This document shows, piece by piece, positions 16,949-26,140 of a stretch of DNA of 64,000 nt. This DNA comes from Rhizobiaceae bacterium (GTDB taxonomy: Bacteria; Pseudomonadota; Alphaproteobacteria; Rhizobiales; Rhizobiaceae): positions 185,205-249,204 of the forward strand of contig JAHBYU010000005.1 of assembly GCA_019635775.1 (NCBI GenBank), written 5' to 3'. The position numbers and the translations under genes were made by a program. The first letter of the stretch is position 1; each line of letters begins with the position of its first letter. The notes under the pieces were generated by a model, which was given only the letters and a program-made list of their open reading frames with translations, was not told where the DNA came from and made no database searches.

Positions 16949-19240
16949 ATGATGGATTTTCGTTGCAGCGCGCGGATCGCGCTAGTCCTTATGGCGGTCT
17001 TTTCTGGTGTTGCGTCATCTTCGGCCGCAGTCGTCAAACTCGGTGAGGGCGAGCTTGAGAAGCGTCAGCAGGAGGAAGAATCCGAACGCCAAAAAAGGGC
17101 GGACGAGGTTCGAGCGGCCGTGGATGGCTACTACCGAGCCGCCATGGAAACCTTTCCCGGCATCACCGAACCGCTGATCGACTACACGGGCGAGCCGACG
17201 CCGCCCACCTGCAGGGGAGCCCAGCCGCGTACGTTTGCGGTCCTTGTCGGCGCGGACGATACCGGCAAGTTCGCGCTGAAAGGTCCGGCTAACGACCTCT
17301 CGCTTCTGTCGGACGTGCTTTCGCAGCTTGGCGTGGCGAAGGAGCGCATAAATCTCGTCCAGGACGGAGAAGCCAATCGCGCCGGTTTGAAAACGACCTT
17401 CCAGAGCGTCCTGTCGCAGATTGGATGCGAGGATCAAGTCATCATACACCTCAGCGCGATTTCCATGCCCGCCGCCGACGTTCTCGGCGCGCTGCAACTG
17501 GATGACAGCGCGGACGATTCGAGTCCGACGATCCGGCCCGAGGATATCCGTTCGAGGATTGTCCAGGATGCGGTCGAAATGGAGCCCGGACAGCGCTATT
17601 TGGCCGACACGCTTTTTCCCAGTGGCGCGTCGGATGTGGTCGTATTTCTCAACGATGACAGCGATACGTTCAACGAAGTGGTTCTGGGGCGCGATGTATC
17701 GGATTATATGCTGGCGATCCGCAACAAGGGCGCCCACGCGATCGCGATCCTCGACATCAACAACGCGGCTTTGGCCGATATTCAGGGACGGCACCGCATC
17801 GCTGGCGACGAAAGTGTCTGGAGCTACCATTTCTCTGGACCTGATGACAGCGCTTCAGCCGATCGCGGCCCGATGCTTGTCCCGGGACACGGCGATTTCG
17901 CGGTGTTTTATGCTTCCGGAGCGGACGGCATGTCTCCTGAGCTGAAGCTGCCGCCGCGCGCGCCGGACGCGAAGGTTTTCGGCCTTTTCACCTACAGCGT
18001 CGCCGAAGCCCTCATGTGGCAGGAAAACATGTCGCCGCGCGCGGTCGCGGAACGTATCGCGGAGTCCAGTCTCTACCGGAAGCACAAGGCCGCGCCTGTC
18101 ATCGAGGCCTCGCAGCCCGACATGGTCATTGTAGCCGAGGCGACGAAGTCCCGTTCCGGAAGCAACCCTATCCGCATTCTCAGCCCTGCTCCGAAACGCG
18201 GAGCAATGCCGATCGAAAAGGCGCGCGTCGATATTGAGGGCATCGTGGATTGGCCGGCGCCTCTCCTGGCAGTACACGTCGACATGGTGCCTGCCGAACT
18301 TGACGCGGAGGGCCGCTTCAAGGCGATGGTCAACCTCAAGACCGGGCTGAACCGGATTGCGGTCACGGCCATGACTAGCGACGCCAGGCTGCATTCGTCC
18401 AATATCGAACTGATCTATGAGGGCGACCGCAAGGCACTGGAAGGCGATGGGCGGCGCATAGCCGTCATCATCGCAAACCAGGTCTACGGACCGGAAACGG
18501 GTCTCGCCTCCTTGTCCACGCCCATCGCCGATGCCGATGCGCTGGCGGAGATACTCAAGCGGAAATATGGTTTCGAGACGTCGCTGAGATCAGCTGACGG
18601 CGACGAGACTTCCCTGATGCTCAGGAATCCGACCAAGCGCGATATCGAAGTCGCCCTACATCGCGTCGGCAAGTCGGTCGGCAAGCAGGATACCGTTCTG
18701 ATATTCTACGCAGGACATGGCGTCTTCGAGCCCGCGACCTCGACAGCGTATTGGGTGCCTAGTGATGCGGAACAGGGTTTCGAGCCCAGCTACCTATCGG
18801 CAGCAGACATTTCAGCGGCGATCCAGCGCATGCAGGCCGGTAACGTCATCCTCATCTCTGACTCCTGCTATTCGGGAGCCCTTTTGCGGGGAGAGACCGC
18901 TGCAACCGAGAAAATCCCGGACGACAAACGCATGCAGGCACTGCTGACCCTGCAGGCCAGGCGGTCGCGCGTAGTGGTGACGTCCGGCAACAACGAACCA
19001 GTGGAGGATCTGGGCGGTGACGGACATTCCGTCTTTGCCCGGGCTCTCCTCACCGGACTGGAAACGATGGAGCACGACGCTTTTTCGGCTCGGGAACTGT
19101 TCGACGGTTATATTCTGCAGCAGGTCACCGCCAATGCGGACCAGGAGCCTCAGTACCGGCCGCTTGAAAAAGTTGGCCACGAGGGTGGTGATTTCGTCTT
19201 CGTGAAACAGCCGGCCGCCTTGGCCGAGGCAGAACAATAG
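16949..19240 (+). CDS. Exported protein with a degenerate and an intact caspase-like domain
   Basis: This 763-residue protein starts at the double ATG 16949/16952 with a signal peptide (basic start, ALVLMAVFSGVASSSAA). A charged Glu/Gln/Arg segment follows. Residues about 92-300 have a caspase-like (peptidase C14) layout, but both catalytic positions are lost. Where SGHG is expected there is SAIS, with Ile171 for His. Where DSC is expected there is DIN, with Asn271 for Cys. Residues about 405-490 look like an Ig-like beta sandwich. Residues about 500-755 form a second caspase-like domain with an intact dyad, His590 in YAGHG and Cys640 in SDSCYSG. It likely works in the periplasm. Its substrates are unknown, and no toxin/antitoxin neighbour is seen. 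Confidence 0.82.
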   Translation: MMDFRCSARIALVLMAVFSGVASSSAAVVKLGEGELEKRQQEEESERQKRADEVRAAVDGYYRAAMETFPGITEPLIDYTGEPTPPTCRGAQPRTFAVLVGADDTGKFALKGPANDLSLLSDVLSQLGVAKERINLVQDGEANRAGLKTTFQSVLSQIGCEDQVIIHLSAISMPAADVLGALQLDDSADDSSPTIRPEDIRSRIVQDAVEMEPGQRYLADTLFPSGASDVVVFLNDDSDTFNEVVLGRDVSDYMLAIRNKGAHAIAILDINNAALADIQGRHRIAGDESVWSYHFSGPDDSASADRGPMLVPGHGDFAVFYASGADGMSPELKLPPRAPDAKVFGLFTYSVAEALMWQENMSPRAVAERIAESSLYRKHKAAPVIEASQPDMVIVAEATKSRSGSNPIRILSPAPKRGAMPIEKARVDIEGIVDWPAPLLAVHVDMVPAELDAEGRFKAMVNLKTGLNRIAVTAMTSDARLHSSNIELIYEGDRKALEGDGRRIAVIIANQVYGPETGLASLSTPIADADALAEILKRKYGFETSLRSADGDETSLMLRNPTKRDIEVALHRVGKSVGKQDTVLIFYAGHGVFEPATSTAYWVPSDAEQGFEPSYLSAADISAAIQRMQAGNVILISDSCYSGALLRGETAATEKIPDDKRMQALLTLQARRSRVVVTSGNNEPVEDLGGDGHSVFARALLTGLETMEHDAFSARELFDGYILQQVTANADQEPQYRPLEKVGHEGGDFVFVKQPAALAEAEQ

Positions 19241-19333
19241 GCGACGGCGTCCCCAACTTTCGTCACTTTTCCCGTTTCCCCGCGAGGGCGATGGCGCTAT
19301 GTGGCGACATATCGTCGGCTAAGGATCGTCCAT

Positions 19334-19978
19334 ATGCTGGGCTGGTTTCGTGCTCTGCTCCCCCGCGAAGACAAGTTTTTCGACCTGTTCGAGAAACAAT
19401 CGCAGATTCTCGTCGCAGGCGCTCAGGCGCTGGAAAAGCTGCTTGAGGGCGGCGACGGGATAGACAAGCATTGCCAGAAGATCGTTGAACTCGAGGAGGA
19501 GGCCGACGAGGTCACCCGACAGGTGATGATTGCCGTGCGCAAGAGCTTCATCACACCTTTCGATCGCGGCGACATCAAGGACCTGATCGAGTCGATGGAT
19601 GACGCAATCGACATGATGCACAAGGTGGTGAAGACCGTCCGCCTTTTCGAGCAGACGCGCTTCGAGCCGCGCATGAAGGAGATGGGCGCCGTCGTGGTTC
19701 AGGCGGCGAGGCTAACCGCCGAGGCAATTCCGCTGTTGGAGAAGGTCGGCGCCAACGTGACGCGCCTCTCCGCCATCGCAGAGGAGATTACCAGGGTCGA
19801 GGAGCGATCCGACCAGCTTCACGACGCGGGCTTGAAGGATCTTTTCCAGACCTACGGTCGCACGGACGCGATGGCCTGGATCATAGGCAATGAACTCTAC
19901 GGGCAGCTGGAGAAGGTGGTCGACCGTTTCGAGGACGTCGCCAACGAAATTTCCGGCATTGTCATCGAAAACGTCTGA
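19334..19978 (+). CDS. PhoU-like DUF47 family protein
   Basis: This 214-residue all-helical cytoplasmic protein belongs to the PhoU/DUF47 superfamily. The start at 19334 (MLGWFRALLPRED) has AAGGA eight bases ahead; upstream codons lack a ribosome site. Characteristic stretches are KIVELEEEADEVTRQV and FDRGDIKDLIESMDD, with acidic residues that bind metal in PhoU relatives. It lies 11 bases before a Pit phosphate transporter. This is the standard DUF47-Pit pair, in which the protein is thought to modulate phosphate uptake. Confidence 0.9.
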   Translation: MLGWFRALLPREDKFFDLFEKQSQILVAGAQALEKLLEGGDGIDKHCQKIVELEEEADEVTRQVMIAVRKSFITPFDRGDIKDLIESMDDAIDMMHKVVKTVRLFEQTRFEPRMKEMGAVVVQAARLTAEAIPLLEKVGANVTRLSAIAEEITRVEERSDQLHDAGLKDLFQTYGRTDAMAWIIGNELYGQLEKVVDRFEDVANEISGIVIENV

Positions 19979-19989
19979 AGCATCGGTCG

Positions 19990-20994
19990 ATGGACGCCAC
20001 ACTCGCCTTTCCGCTTCTTGTCGGCCTCATCGGGGTGGCGCTGTTCTTTGACTTTCTGAACGGCCTCCACGATGCGGCAAACTCTATCGCGACGATCGTC
20101 TCGACGCGTGTGCTGCGGCCGCAATACGCCGTGTTCTGGGCCGCCTTCTTCAATTTCATTGCTTTCCTGTTCTTCGGCCTGCATGTGGCCGAGACGATAG
20201 GCCGTGGCATAGTCAGCGCGGATATCGTGACGCCGCAGGTTGTGTTTGCCGCGCTTGTCGGCGCAATCTCGTGGAACATCATTACCTGGCACTACGGCAT
20301 TCCCTCCTCCAGTTCGCATGCGCTGATTGGCGGGCTGGTCGGAGGTGCGGTCGCCAAAGCCGGCAGTGTGGCGATCGTCTGGACGGGGTTGCTCAAGACA
20401 GTGGCCGCCATCGTGCTTTCTCCGCTGACAGGGTTCATCCTCGCGCTCTTGCTCATCCTCCTGGTTTCTTGGCTGTTCGTCAGGCAGACGCCCTTCGCGG
20501 TCGACAGCACTTTCCGGGTCATGCAGTTCGTTTCGGCGTCGCTTTACTCGCTGGGGCACGGCGGCAACGACGCACAGAAGACCATGGGCATCATCGCCGT
20601 GCTGCTTTATTCGCAGGGCATGCTTGGCGGTGAGTTCCATGTGCCGTTCTGGGTCGTCATCACCTGCCAGGCCATGCTGGCGCTTGGAACGTTATTTGGC
20701 GGTTGGCGCATCGTTCACACGATGGGTTCGAAAATCACGCGATTGAACCCGATGCAGGGCTTCTGCGCCGAAACCGGTGGGGCGATCACGCTGTTCGCCG
20801 CGACGTGGATGGGAATACCTGTGTCCACCACGCATACGATCACCGGGGCTATCGTCGGCGTTGGTGCTGCGCGTCGCGTCTCGGCGGTGCGGTGGGGTAT
20901 CGCCGGCTCGATCGTGATCGCGTGGGTTATCACCATGCCGGCAACTGCGTTGATCGCGGCGGTCGTCTACTGGCTCACCGGGATTTTCGCCTGA
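19990..20994 (+). CDS. pit: Inorganic phosphate transporter, Pit family
   Basis: This 334-residue inner-membrane symporter has about ten helices. The two internal family repeats are visible: FLNGLHDAANSIATIVSTR near residue 20 and GHGGNDAQKTMGII near residue 192. It takes up metal-phosphate with protons at low affinity. The short form is typical of bacterial genes paired with a DUF47 protein, which precedes it here by 11 bases. Confidence 0.93.
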   Translation: MDATLAFPLLVGLIGVALFFDFLNGLHDAANSIATIVSTRVLRPQYAVFWAAFFNFIAFLFFGLHVAETIGRGIVSADIVTPQVVFAALVGAISWNIITWHYGIPSSSSHALIGGLVGGAVAKAGSVAIVWTGLLKTVAAIVLSPLTGFILALLLILLVSWLFVRQTPFAVDSTFRVMQFVSASLYSLGHGGNDAQKTMGIIAVLLYSQGMLGGEFHVPFWVVITCQAMLALGTLFGGWRIVHTMGSKITRLNPMQGFCAETGGAITLFAATWMGIPVSTTHTITGAIVGVGAARRVSAVRWGIAGSIVIAWVITMPATALIAAVVYWLTGIFA

Positions 20995-21080
20995 GCCAAA
21001 GCGCCGCCGGGTTGGTCTTCCAACCAAAAGCGACTATCTGAGGCCCAGCCAGGTTCTGACCCTAACCGGAAGCCGCGACC

Positions 21081-22262
21081 ATGTCCGTGACCAAGGAAGC
21101 TGTAATCGACCGCTTGCGGACCGTGAACGGTCCCGACTTCACAGGCAACATCATCGAGCTTGGGCTGGTCTCTGAAATCTTCATCGCCGACAGCAAGGTC
21201 TTCTTCTCCATCACCGTGCCTGCCGAGCGTGCGCAGGAGATGGAGCCGCTGCGGGCTGCGGCGGAGCGCGTGGTGAAGGCAATTCCAGGCGTGGCTGGCG
21301 CCGTGGTGGCGCTGACGGCCGAAAAGAAGGGCGGCGGGATGGAGGCTCCGGTCAGGCCGAGGCCGCAGGCTGCCGCGCCGCGGCCTACCCAGCCACCATC
21401 GCGCCCGGCCCCCGCGTCTCGTCCGGCGCCGTCATCCCAGACTTCGGGCAGGCGAGGGGTGCCTGGCATAGCTTCCATAATCGCCGTTGCCTCGGGCAAG
21501 GGCGGGGTCGGCAAGTCCACCACTGCCGTCAATCTCGCGCTCGGCCTGATGGCCAACGGGCTGCGGGTAGGCGTGCTGGATGCCGACATATACGGCCCGT
21601 CAATGCCGCGCCTCCTCAAAATCAGCGGCCGGCCGCCGACGGTGGACGGCAAGGTACTCAAGCCCATGGAAAACTACGGGCTGAAGGTGATGTCGATGGG
21701 TTTCCTCGTCGAGGAGGACACCCCCATGATATGGCGTGGCCCTATGGTGGTGTCAGCGCTGGCGCAGATGCTGCGCGAGGTGGAATGGGGCGAACTCGAC
21801 GTTCTTGTCGTCGATATGCCGCCCGGCACCGGAGATGCTCAGCTCACCATGGCCCAGCAGGTGCCGCTTGCAGGCGCGATAATCGTTTCAACTCCCCAGG
21901 ACTTGGCGCTCATAGATGCGCGCAAGGGTCTCAACATGTTCAGGAAGGTCGATGTGCCGCTCCTCGGCATTGTCGAGAACATGAGCTATTTCATCGCCCC
22001 CGATACCGGCAAACGTTATGATATTTTCGGCCATGGCGGCGCCCGGCGCGAGGCGGAGCGGCTTGGCGTGACCTTTCTGGGCGAAGTGCCGCTCGAAATG
22101 CAGATCAGGGAAACCTCCGACAGCGGTGAGCCGGTGACGGTTTCCGACCCGCAAGGGCCGCAGGCGGCAATTTACCGCAGCATAGCGGCGAAGGTGTGGG
22201 AGCGGTTGGGCGAGGAGCGTGCCAAACACGAAGGCGCTGCTCCGGCGATCGTCTTCGAATAG
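21081..22262 (+). CDS. mrp: Iron-sulfur cluster carrier ATPase Mrp/ApbC
   Basis: This 393-residue protein has an N-terminal MIP18/DUF59 domain (about 1-80), a Pro/Ala-rich linker (about 90-125) and a ParA-like ATPase. The deviant Walker A SGKGGVGKST is at 138-147. The family loads or transfers Fe-S clusters as a dimer. The region after ENMSYF, where ApbC proteins carry the CxxC that bridges the cluster, reads IAPDTG and has no cysteine. As far as I recall this occurs in other alphaproteobacterial Mrp proteins too. GGAAG precedes the ATG. Confidence 0.92.
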   Translation: MSVTKEAVIDRLRTVNGPDFTGNIIELGLVSEIFIADSKVFFSITVPAERAQEMEPLRAAAERVVKAIPGVAGAVVALTAEKKGGGMEAPVRPRPQAAAPRPTQPPSRPAPASRPAPSSQTSGRRGVPGIASIIAVASGKGGVGKSTTAVNLALGLMANGLRVGVLDADIYGPSMPRLLKISGRPPTVDGKVLKPMENYGLKVMSMGFLVEEDTPMIWRGPMVVSALAQMLREVEWGELDVLVVDMPPGTGDAQLTMAQQVPLAGAIIVSTPQDLALIDARKGLNMFRKVDVPLLGIVENMSYFIAPDTGKRYDIFGHGGARREAERLGVTFLGEVPLEMQIRETSDSGEPVTVSDPQGPQAAIYRSIAAKVWERLGEERAKHEGAAPAIVFE

Positions 22263-22281
22263 TCCGGTCGGGCGTCCCTGT

Positions 22282-22731
22282 TCAGGCGACGCCTACCTTT
22301 TCTCCGAAGGTCGAAAAAAACTGCCCGGCCAGTTTCTTGGAGGTCGAGTCGATAAGCCTGTTGCCGAGCTGCGCGATCTTTCCTCCGACATCGGCCCTCG
22401 CCGTATATTTCAGGATTGTCGCATCCGGTCCGTCCGCAGTGAGGCTAACGTCCGCGCCTCCCTTGGCGAAGCCTGCAATGCCGCCCTTTCCTTCGCCGGA
22501 AATGGTGTATCCGTTTGGGGGATTGAGGTTTGAGAGCGTGACCGTGCCGTCGAAAGTCGCCTTGATGGGCCCGACTTTCAACACGACCGTTGCGGCCAGC
22601 CCATCATCGGTCTTTACGAGTGACTGGCAACCGGGAATGCACTCCTTGAGGACTTCCGGATCGTTGAGCGCTTCCCAGACCTTTTCGATAGGTGCCGTGA
22701 TGCGTTCCTCTCCCACCATATCCAAAGCCAT
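22282..22731 (-). CDS. CoxG-like SRPBCC protein
   Basis: This 149-residue START/SRPBCC-fold protein starts with [20 protein letters not shown] and contains CIPGC, the hallmark of the carbon monoxide dehydrogenase subunit G (CoxG) family. CoxG helps recruit CO dehydrogenase to the membrane, but no cox genes lie nearby. A more general carrier or maturation role is therefore likely. GAGGAAACC precedes the ATG. It converges with mrp, 19 bases apart. Confidence 0.88.
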   Translation of the reverse strand: MALDMVGEERITAPIEKVWEALNDPEVLKECIPGCQSLVKTDDGLAATVVLKVGPIKATFDGTVTLSNLNPPNGYTISGEGKGGIAGFAKGGADVSLTADGPDATILKYTARADVGGKIAQLGNRLIDSTSKKLAGQFFSTFGEKVGVA

Positions 22732-22910
22732 GGTTTCCTCCTTGCCTGCCGGTTAGCAAGCGGTATCGCAGCAGGAAAGGGCTGTCCACCATTCCGTTTT
22801 TGGGGTGGTTTCGAAGTTGCAGGGCGGAATATTCCATTTGTCAGACAAAAGCCACTTGCCGGTATTCCGGCGTTGGCATATCGATGCTCGACCCATACCC
22901 GGAGATTTCC

Positions 22911-24713
22911 ATGGCAGGCCCGACGACAAAGAAGAAGTACCGTTCGCAGGAGTGGTTCAACAACCCCGACAATCCGGGCATGACCGCGCTCTATCTTGAG
23001 CGTTACCTGAATTATGGCCTGACCCGCGAAGAGTTGCAGTCGGGCAAGCCCCTGATCGGCATCGCTCAAACGGGCAACGACCTCTCGCCCTGCAATCGCC
23101 ACCACCTGGAGCTGGCCAAGCGCGTTCGCGAGGGCATCCGGGAGGCCGGCGGTATCGCGTTCGAGTTTCCCACCCACCCGATCCAGGAGACCGGCAAGCG
23201 CCCGACCGCATCGCTCGACCGCAACCTTGCCTATTTGTCGCTGGTGGAGGTGCTTTACGGCTATCCGCTCGATGGCATCGTGCTGACCATCGGCTGCGAC
23301 AAGACGACGCCGGCACTTCTGATGGCGGCGGCAACCGTCAACATTCCGGCGATCGCTCTGTCGGTCGGTCCGATGCTGAACGGCTGGTACAAGGGCGAGC
23401 GTACCGGTTCCGGCACCGTCGTCTGGAAGGCGCGCGAAAAGCTGGCGTCAGGCGAGCTTGACTATCCCGGCTTCATCGACATCGTGGCCTCCGCCGCGCC
23501 TTCGGTGGGCTATTGCAACACGATGGGCACCGCGACGACCATGAACAGCCTTGCCGAGGCGCTTGGCATGCAGTTGCCGGGTTCGGGCGCCATTCCCGCG
23601 CCGTATCGCGAGCGTGGCCAGATTTCCTACCTGACCGGCAGGCGCATCGTGGAAATGGTGGAGGAGGACCTGAAGCCTTCCGACATCATGACGCGCGAGG
23701 CGTTCGAGAATGCGATCGTCGTCAATTCTGCGATCGGCGGTTCCACGAACGCGCCGATCCATCTCAACGCGGTCGCGCGCCATCTGGGCGTGCCGCTCGA
23801 CAACGATGACTGGCAGAAGGTCGGGCACCACGTGCCTCTTCTCGTCAATCTACAGCCTGCCGGCGAATATCTCGGCGAGGATTACCATCATGCGGGCGGT
23901 GTTCCGGCTGTGGTGGCCGAACTGATGAAGGCAAACCTGCTGCCGCATCCGGGCGCGAAAACCGTTAACGGCAAGTCGATCGGCGAAAACTGCGCCGGCG
24001 TGGAAAATCTCGACGAGAAGGTGATCCGTCCGGTTTCCTCGCCGCTTAAGGAAGAAGCCGGGTTCATCAACCTCAAGGGCAATCTGTTCGACAGCGCGAT
24101 CATGAAGACCAGCGTGATTTCGGAAGAGTTCCGCGACCGCTATCTCTCGAACCCCGCCGATCCCGAGGCTTTCGAAGGCAAGGCTGCTGTTTTCGACGGG
24201 CCGGAAGACTACCATGCGCGGATCGAGGATCCCGCCGAGGGCATAGATGAGCATACGATCCTGTTCATGCGCGGTGCCGGGCCTATCGGTTATCCGGGTG
24301 GAGCAGAGGTCGTGAACATGCAGCCACCCGCATACCTCCTGAAAAGGGGTATCCATTCGCTGCCCTGCATCGGCGACGGTCGCCAGTCTGGCACGTCGGG
24401 ATCACCGTCGATCCTCAACGCCTCGCCGGAAGCGGCTGTCGGTGGTGGGCTGGCCTTGCTGAAGACCGGGGATCGCGTACGGATCGACCTGAAGAAGGGC
24501 ACCGCCGACATACTGATCTCGGATGAGGAGCTTTCTGCACGTCGCGCGGCGCTCGCTGCCGATGGCGGTTACCACTATCCGAAGAACCAGACGCCCTGGC
24601 AGGAAATACAGCGCGGAATAGTCGATCAGTTCGACAAGGGCATGGTGCTGAAGCCGGCCGTGAAATACCAGCATGTCGCCCAGACCAGCGGTGTGCCCCG
24701 CGACAATCACTGA
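22911..24713 (+). CDS. IlvD/Edd family dehydratase (xylonate/arabonate type)
   Basis: This 600-residue enzyme starts at 22911 after GGAG; the frame opens earlier, but those residues do not fit the family. Fe-S ligand motifs are present: [16 protein letters not shown] and YCNTMGT. The N-terminus ([20 protein letters not shown]) and [15 protein letters not shown] are closer to D-xylonate and L-arabonate dehydratases than to true dihydroxy-acid dehydratase IlvD. It would remove water from a sugar acid to give a 2-keto-3-deoxy acid. An erythronate-dehydrogenase-like gene converges on it, which fits sugar-acid catabolism. The exact substrate is not settled. Confidence 0.88.
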   Translation: MAGPTTKKKYRSQEWFNNPDNPGMTALYLERYLNYGLTREELQSGKPLIGIAQTGNDLSPCNRHHLELAKRVREGIREAGGIAFEFPTHPIQETGKRPTASLDRNLAYLSLVEVLYGYPLDGIVLTIGCDKTTPALLMAAATVNIPAIALSVGPMLNGWYKGERTGSGTVVWKAREKLASGELDYPGFIDIVASAAPSVGYCNTMGTATTMNSLAEALGMQLPGSGAIPAPYRERGQISYLTGRRIVEMVEEDLKPSDIMTREAFENAIVVNSAIGGSTNAPIHLNAVARHLGVPLDNDDWQKVGHHVPLLVNLQPAGEYLGEDYHHAGGVPAVVAELMKANLLPHPGAKTVNGKSIGENCAGVENLDEKVIRPVSSPLKEEAGFINLKGNLFDSAIMKTSVISEEFRDRYLSNPADPEAFEGKAAVFDGPEDYHARIEDPAEGIDEHTILFMRGAGPIGYPGGAEVVNMQPPAYLLKRGIHSLPCIGDGRQSGTSGSPSILNASPEAAVGGGLALLKTGDRVRIDLKKGTADILISDEELSARRAALAADGGYHYPKNQTPWQEIQRGIVDQFDKGMVLKPAVKYQHVAQTSGVPRDNH

Positions 24714-24720
24714 CAAAAAT

Positions 24721-24748
24721 CTCCGCTGGCACGGGTGTGCCGGCGGAG
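24721..24748 (-). terminator. Rho-independent terminator, minus-strand direction
   Basis: A 12-bp GC-rich stem (arms 24721-24732 and 24737-24748, with one G-T wobble and loop GGGT) is followed, on the minus strand, by ATTTTTG. It would end transcripts of the erythronate-dehydrogenase-like gene that arrive from the right. Confidence 0.7.
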
Positions 24749-24778
24749 ATGCTCAATGACAACATGCTGAAACCCGGG

Positions 24779-24808
24779 AATTCAGCCTTGCCACGGCAAG
24801 GCTGAATT
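24779..24808. repeat. Perfect inverted repeat between convergent genes
   Basis: The 14-base arms AATTCAGCCTTGCC and GGCAAGGCTGAATT are separated by two bases. It lies between the dehydratase and the erythronate-dehydrogenase-like gene and would form a very stable hairpin in RNA from either strand. It is probably a second termination or 3'-end-protecting element beside the terminator at 24721. Confidence 0.75.
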
Positions 24809-24823
24809 GACGGCAGACTTTGG

Positions 24824-25813
24824 TCAGCCCGGAATGCTCCCGCCCAGTTCATCTTCGACATGCGCGCGGATGATGTCGTCGAACGACTTGTCAGCCTTGA
24901 ACCCCAACGAAGTTGCACGGCTTGCGTCGAAGTTCTGAGGCCATCCGGCCACCATCTTCACGATCGCCTCGTCGGGCTGCCTGCGGATCAGCTTCACCGC
25001 GTTATCGCCCGCAAACCTGCGCAGCGCTTCGATTTCCTCGCCCACGGTAGCCGACAGACCGGGCATGGTGAGCGAGCGTCGAGCACCGAGCGACGCCGTG
25101 TCCATCTGCGCGGCGTGCAGCAGGAAGCCGACGGCTGCGCGTGGGCTGGCGAACCAGTGCCTCACGTCCTCGCTTACCGGCAGGACGGCCTCGATGCCGG
25201 AAAGCGGCTCGCGCAAGATGTTGGAGAAGAAACCGGAGGCGGCCTTGTTGGGCTTTCCGGGACGCACGACAATGGTCGGCAGGCGGATACCGACGCCGTC
25301 GAGGAAACCGCGCCGGGAATAGTCGGCGAGCAGTAGCTCTCCGATGGCCTTCTGCGTGCCGTAGCTGGTCAGGGGCGTGTTGTGGTACGTGTCGCCGATC
25401 ATGTCGGGGAATGGCTGACCAAAGACCGCGATGGACGAGGTGAAGACGAGCTTCGGCTTGTAAGGTGCCTTCTTGCCTTCGAGGCGAATCGCTTCCAGCA
25501 ACTCTCGCGTACCGTCGAGATTGATGCGATAGCCCTTCTCGAAGTCGGCCTCGGCCTCGCCCGACACGATTGCGGCGAGATGGAAGATGAGGTCTGGGCG
25601 TTCTGCAATCAGGCCGGTCGCAACGCCCTGGTCCGACAGGTCCGCAGCGACGAGCCGTACCTTGCCATTGAAACCGGCCGGCTCGGTCGGCGCCACGACG
25701 TCAACCAGCGTGAATGCCTCGACCGGCTCGCCGTTGACCTCACCTCTGGTTACGAGCGCCTCGACCAGCTTGCGCCCGACCATTCCGGCGGCGCCAATGA
25801 CAAGAATGTGCAT
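24824..25813 (-). CDS. denD: NAD-dependent epimerase/dehydratase family, D-erythronate dehydrogenase-like
   Basis: This 329-residue extended short-chain dehydrogenase has the NAD motif GAAGMVGRKL at residues 7-16 and the catalytic Tyr-x3-Lys in YGTQKAIGELL. The sequence flow (LVIGAAGMVG, DLIFHLAAIVSGEAE, IRLPTIVVRPGKPNKAAS) strongly resembles DenD, which oxidises D-erythronate to 2-keto-D-erythronate. No kinase or isomerase partner of that pathway lies next to it. AGGAAAAGAC precedes the ATG. It follows the DUF2188 gene by 13 bases. Confidence 0.8.
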   Translation of the reverse strand: MHILVIGAAGMVGRKLVEALVTRGEVNGEPVEAFTLVDVVAPTEPAGFNGKVRLVAADLSDQGVATGLIAERPDLIFHLAAIVSGEAEADFEKGYRINLDGTRELLEAIRLEGKKAPYKPKLVFTSSIAVFGQPFPDMIGDTYHNTPLTSYGTQKAIGELLLADYSRRGFLDGVGIRLPTIVVRPGKPNKAASGFFSNILREPLSGIEAVLPVSEDVRHWFASPRAAVGFLLHAAQMDTASLGARRSLTMPGLSATVGEEIEALRRFAGDNAVKLIRRQPDEAIVKMVAGWPQNFDASRATSLGFKADKSFDDIIRAHVEDELGGSIPG

Positions 25814-25826
25814 GTCTTTTCCTGAT

Positions 25827-26096
25827 TCAGTCCGGATTTTTCGAGTCGGAGACTTCAGTCTGCGGCCGGTCGTCGCCTTGCGACACCTCTCCGTGCCATT
25901 CCCCGGTCGTGTCTTCGTACTCGATTCCCTCGGTCCTGCCAGCTACCCGCTGCTCGCCGGCCGCGATTTTCGCCGCCGCCAGGGCATCGGCATGCGAAGG
26001 AAAGGTTTCGGAAAATGTGTTGCCTACCTTGTAGGCCCAGCCGCCGTCATGCTCGACGATTTCATATTTGACCGTGGTCACGATGTTCTCCGTCAT
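25827..26096 (-). CDS. DUF2188 domain protein
   Basis: This 89-residue soluble protein has the DUF2188 pattern YEIVEHDGGWAYKVG, then ADALAAAKIAAGEQ and EYEDTTGEWHGE. The function of the family is not established. It sits between the M19 dipeptidase (44 bases upstream) and the erythronate-dehydrogenase-like gene (13 bases downstream) and is probably in one transcript with them. Confidence 0.8.
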   Translation of the reverse strand: MTENIVTTVKYEIVEHDGGWAYKVGNTFSETFPSHADALAAAKIAAGEQRVAGRTEGIEYEDTTGEWHGEVSQGDDRPQTEVSDSKNPD

Positions 26097-26140
26097 TAAA
26101 CCGCCCGGCGTTCATATGGCGCGCCGATCGGCAAAGACAA

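Noticed and set aside
21010-21025. GGTTGG-TCTT-CCAACC hairpin after pit
   Set aside because: Only a six-base stem, followed by AAAAG and not by a T-run, so a terminator is not supported.
22282-22731. Evidence for a CO dehydrogenase locus
   Set aside because: The CoxG-like gene stands alone. No coxL, coxM or coxS genes are in the window, so CO oxidation cannot be inferred.
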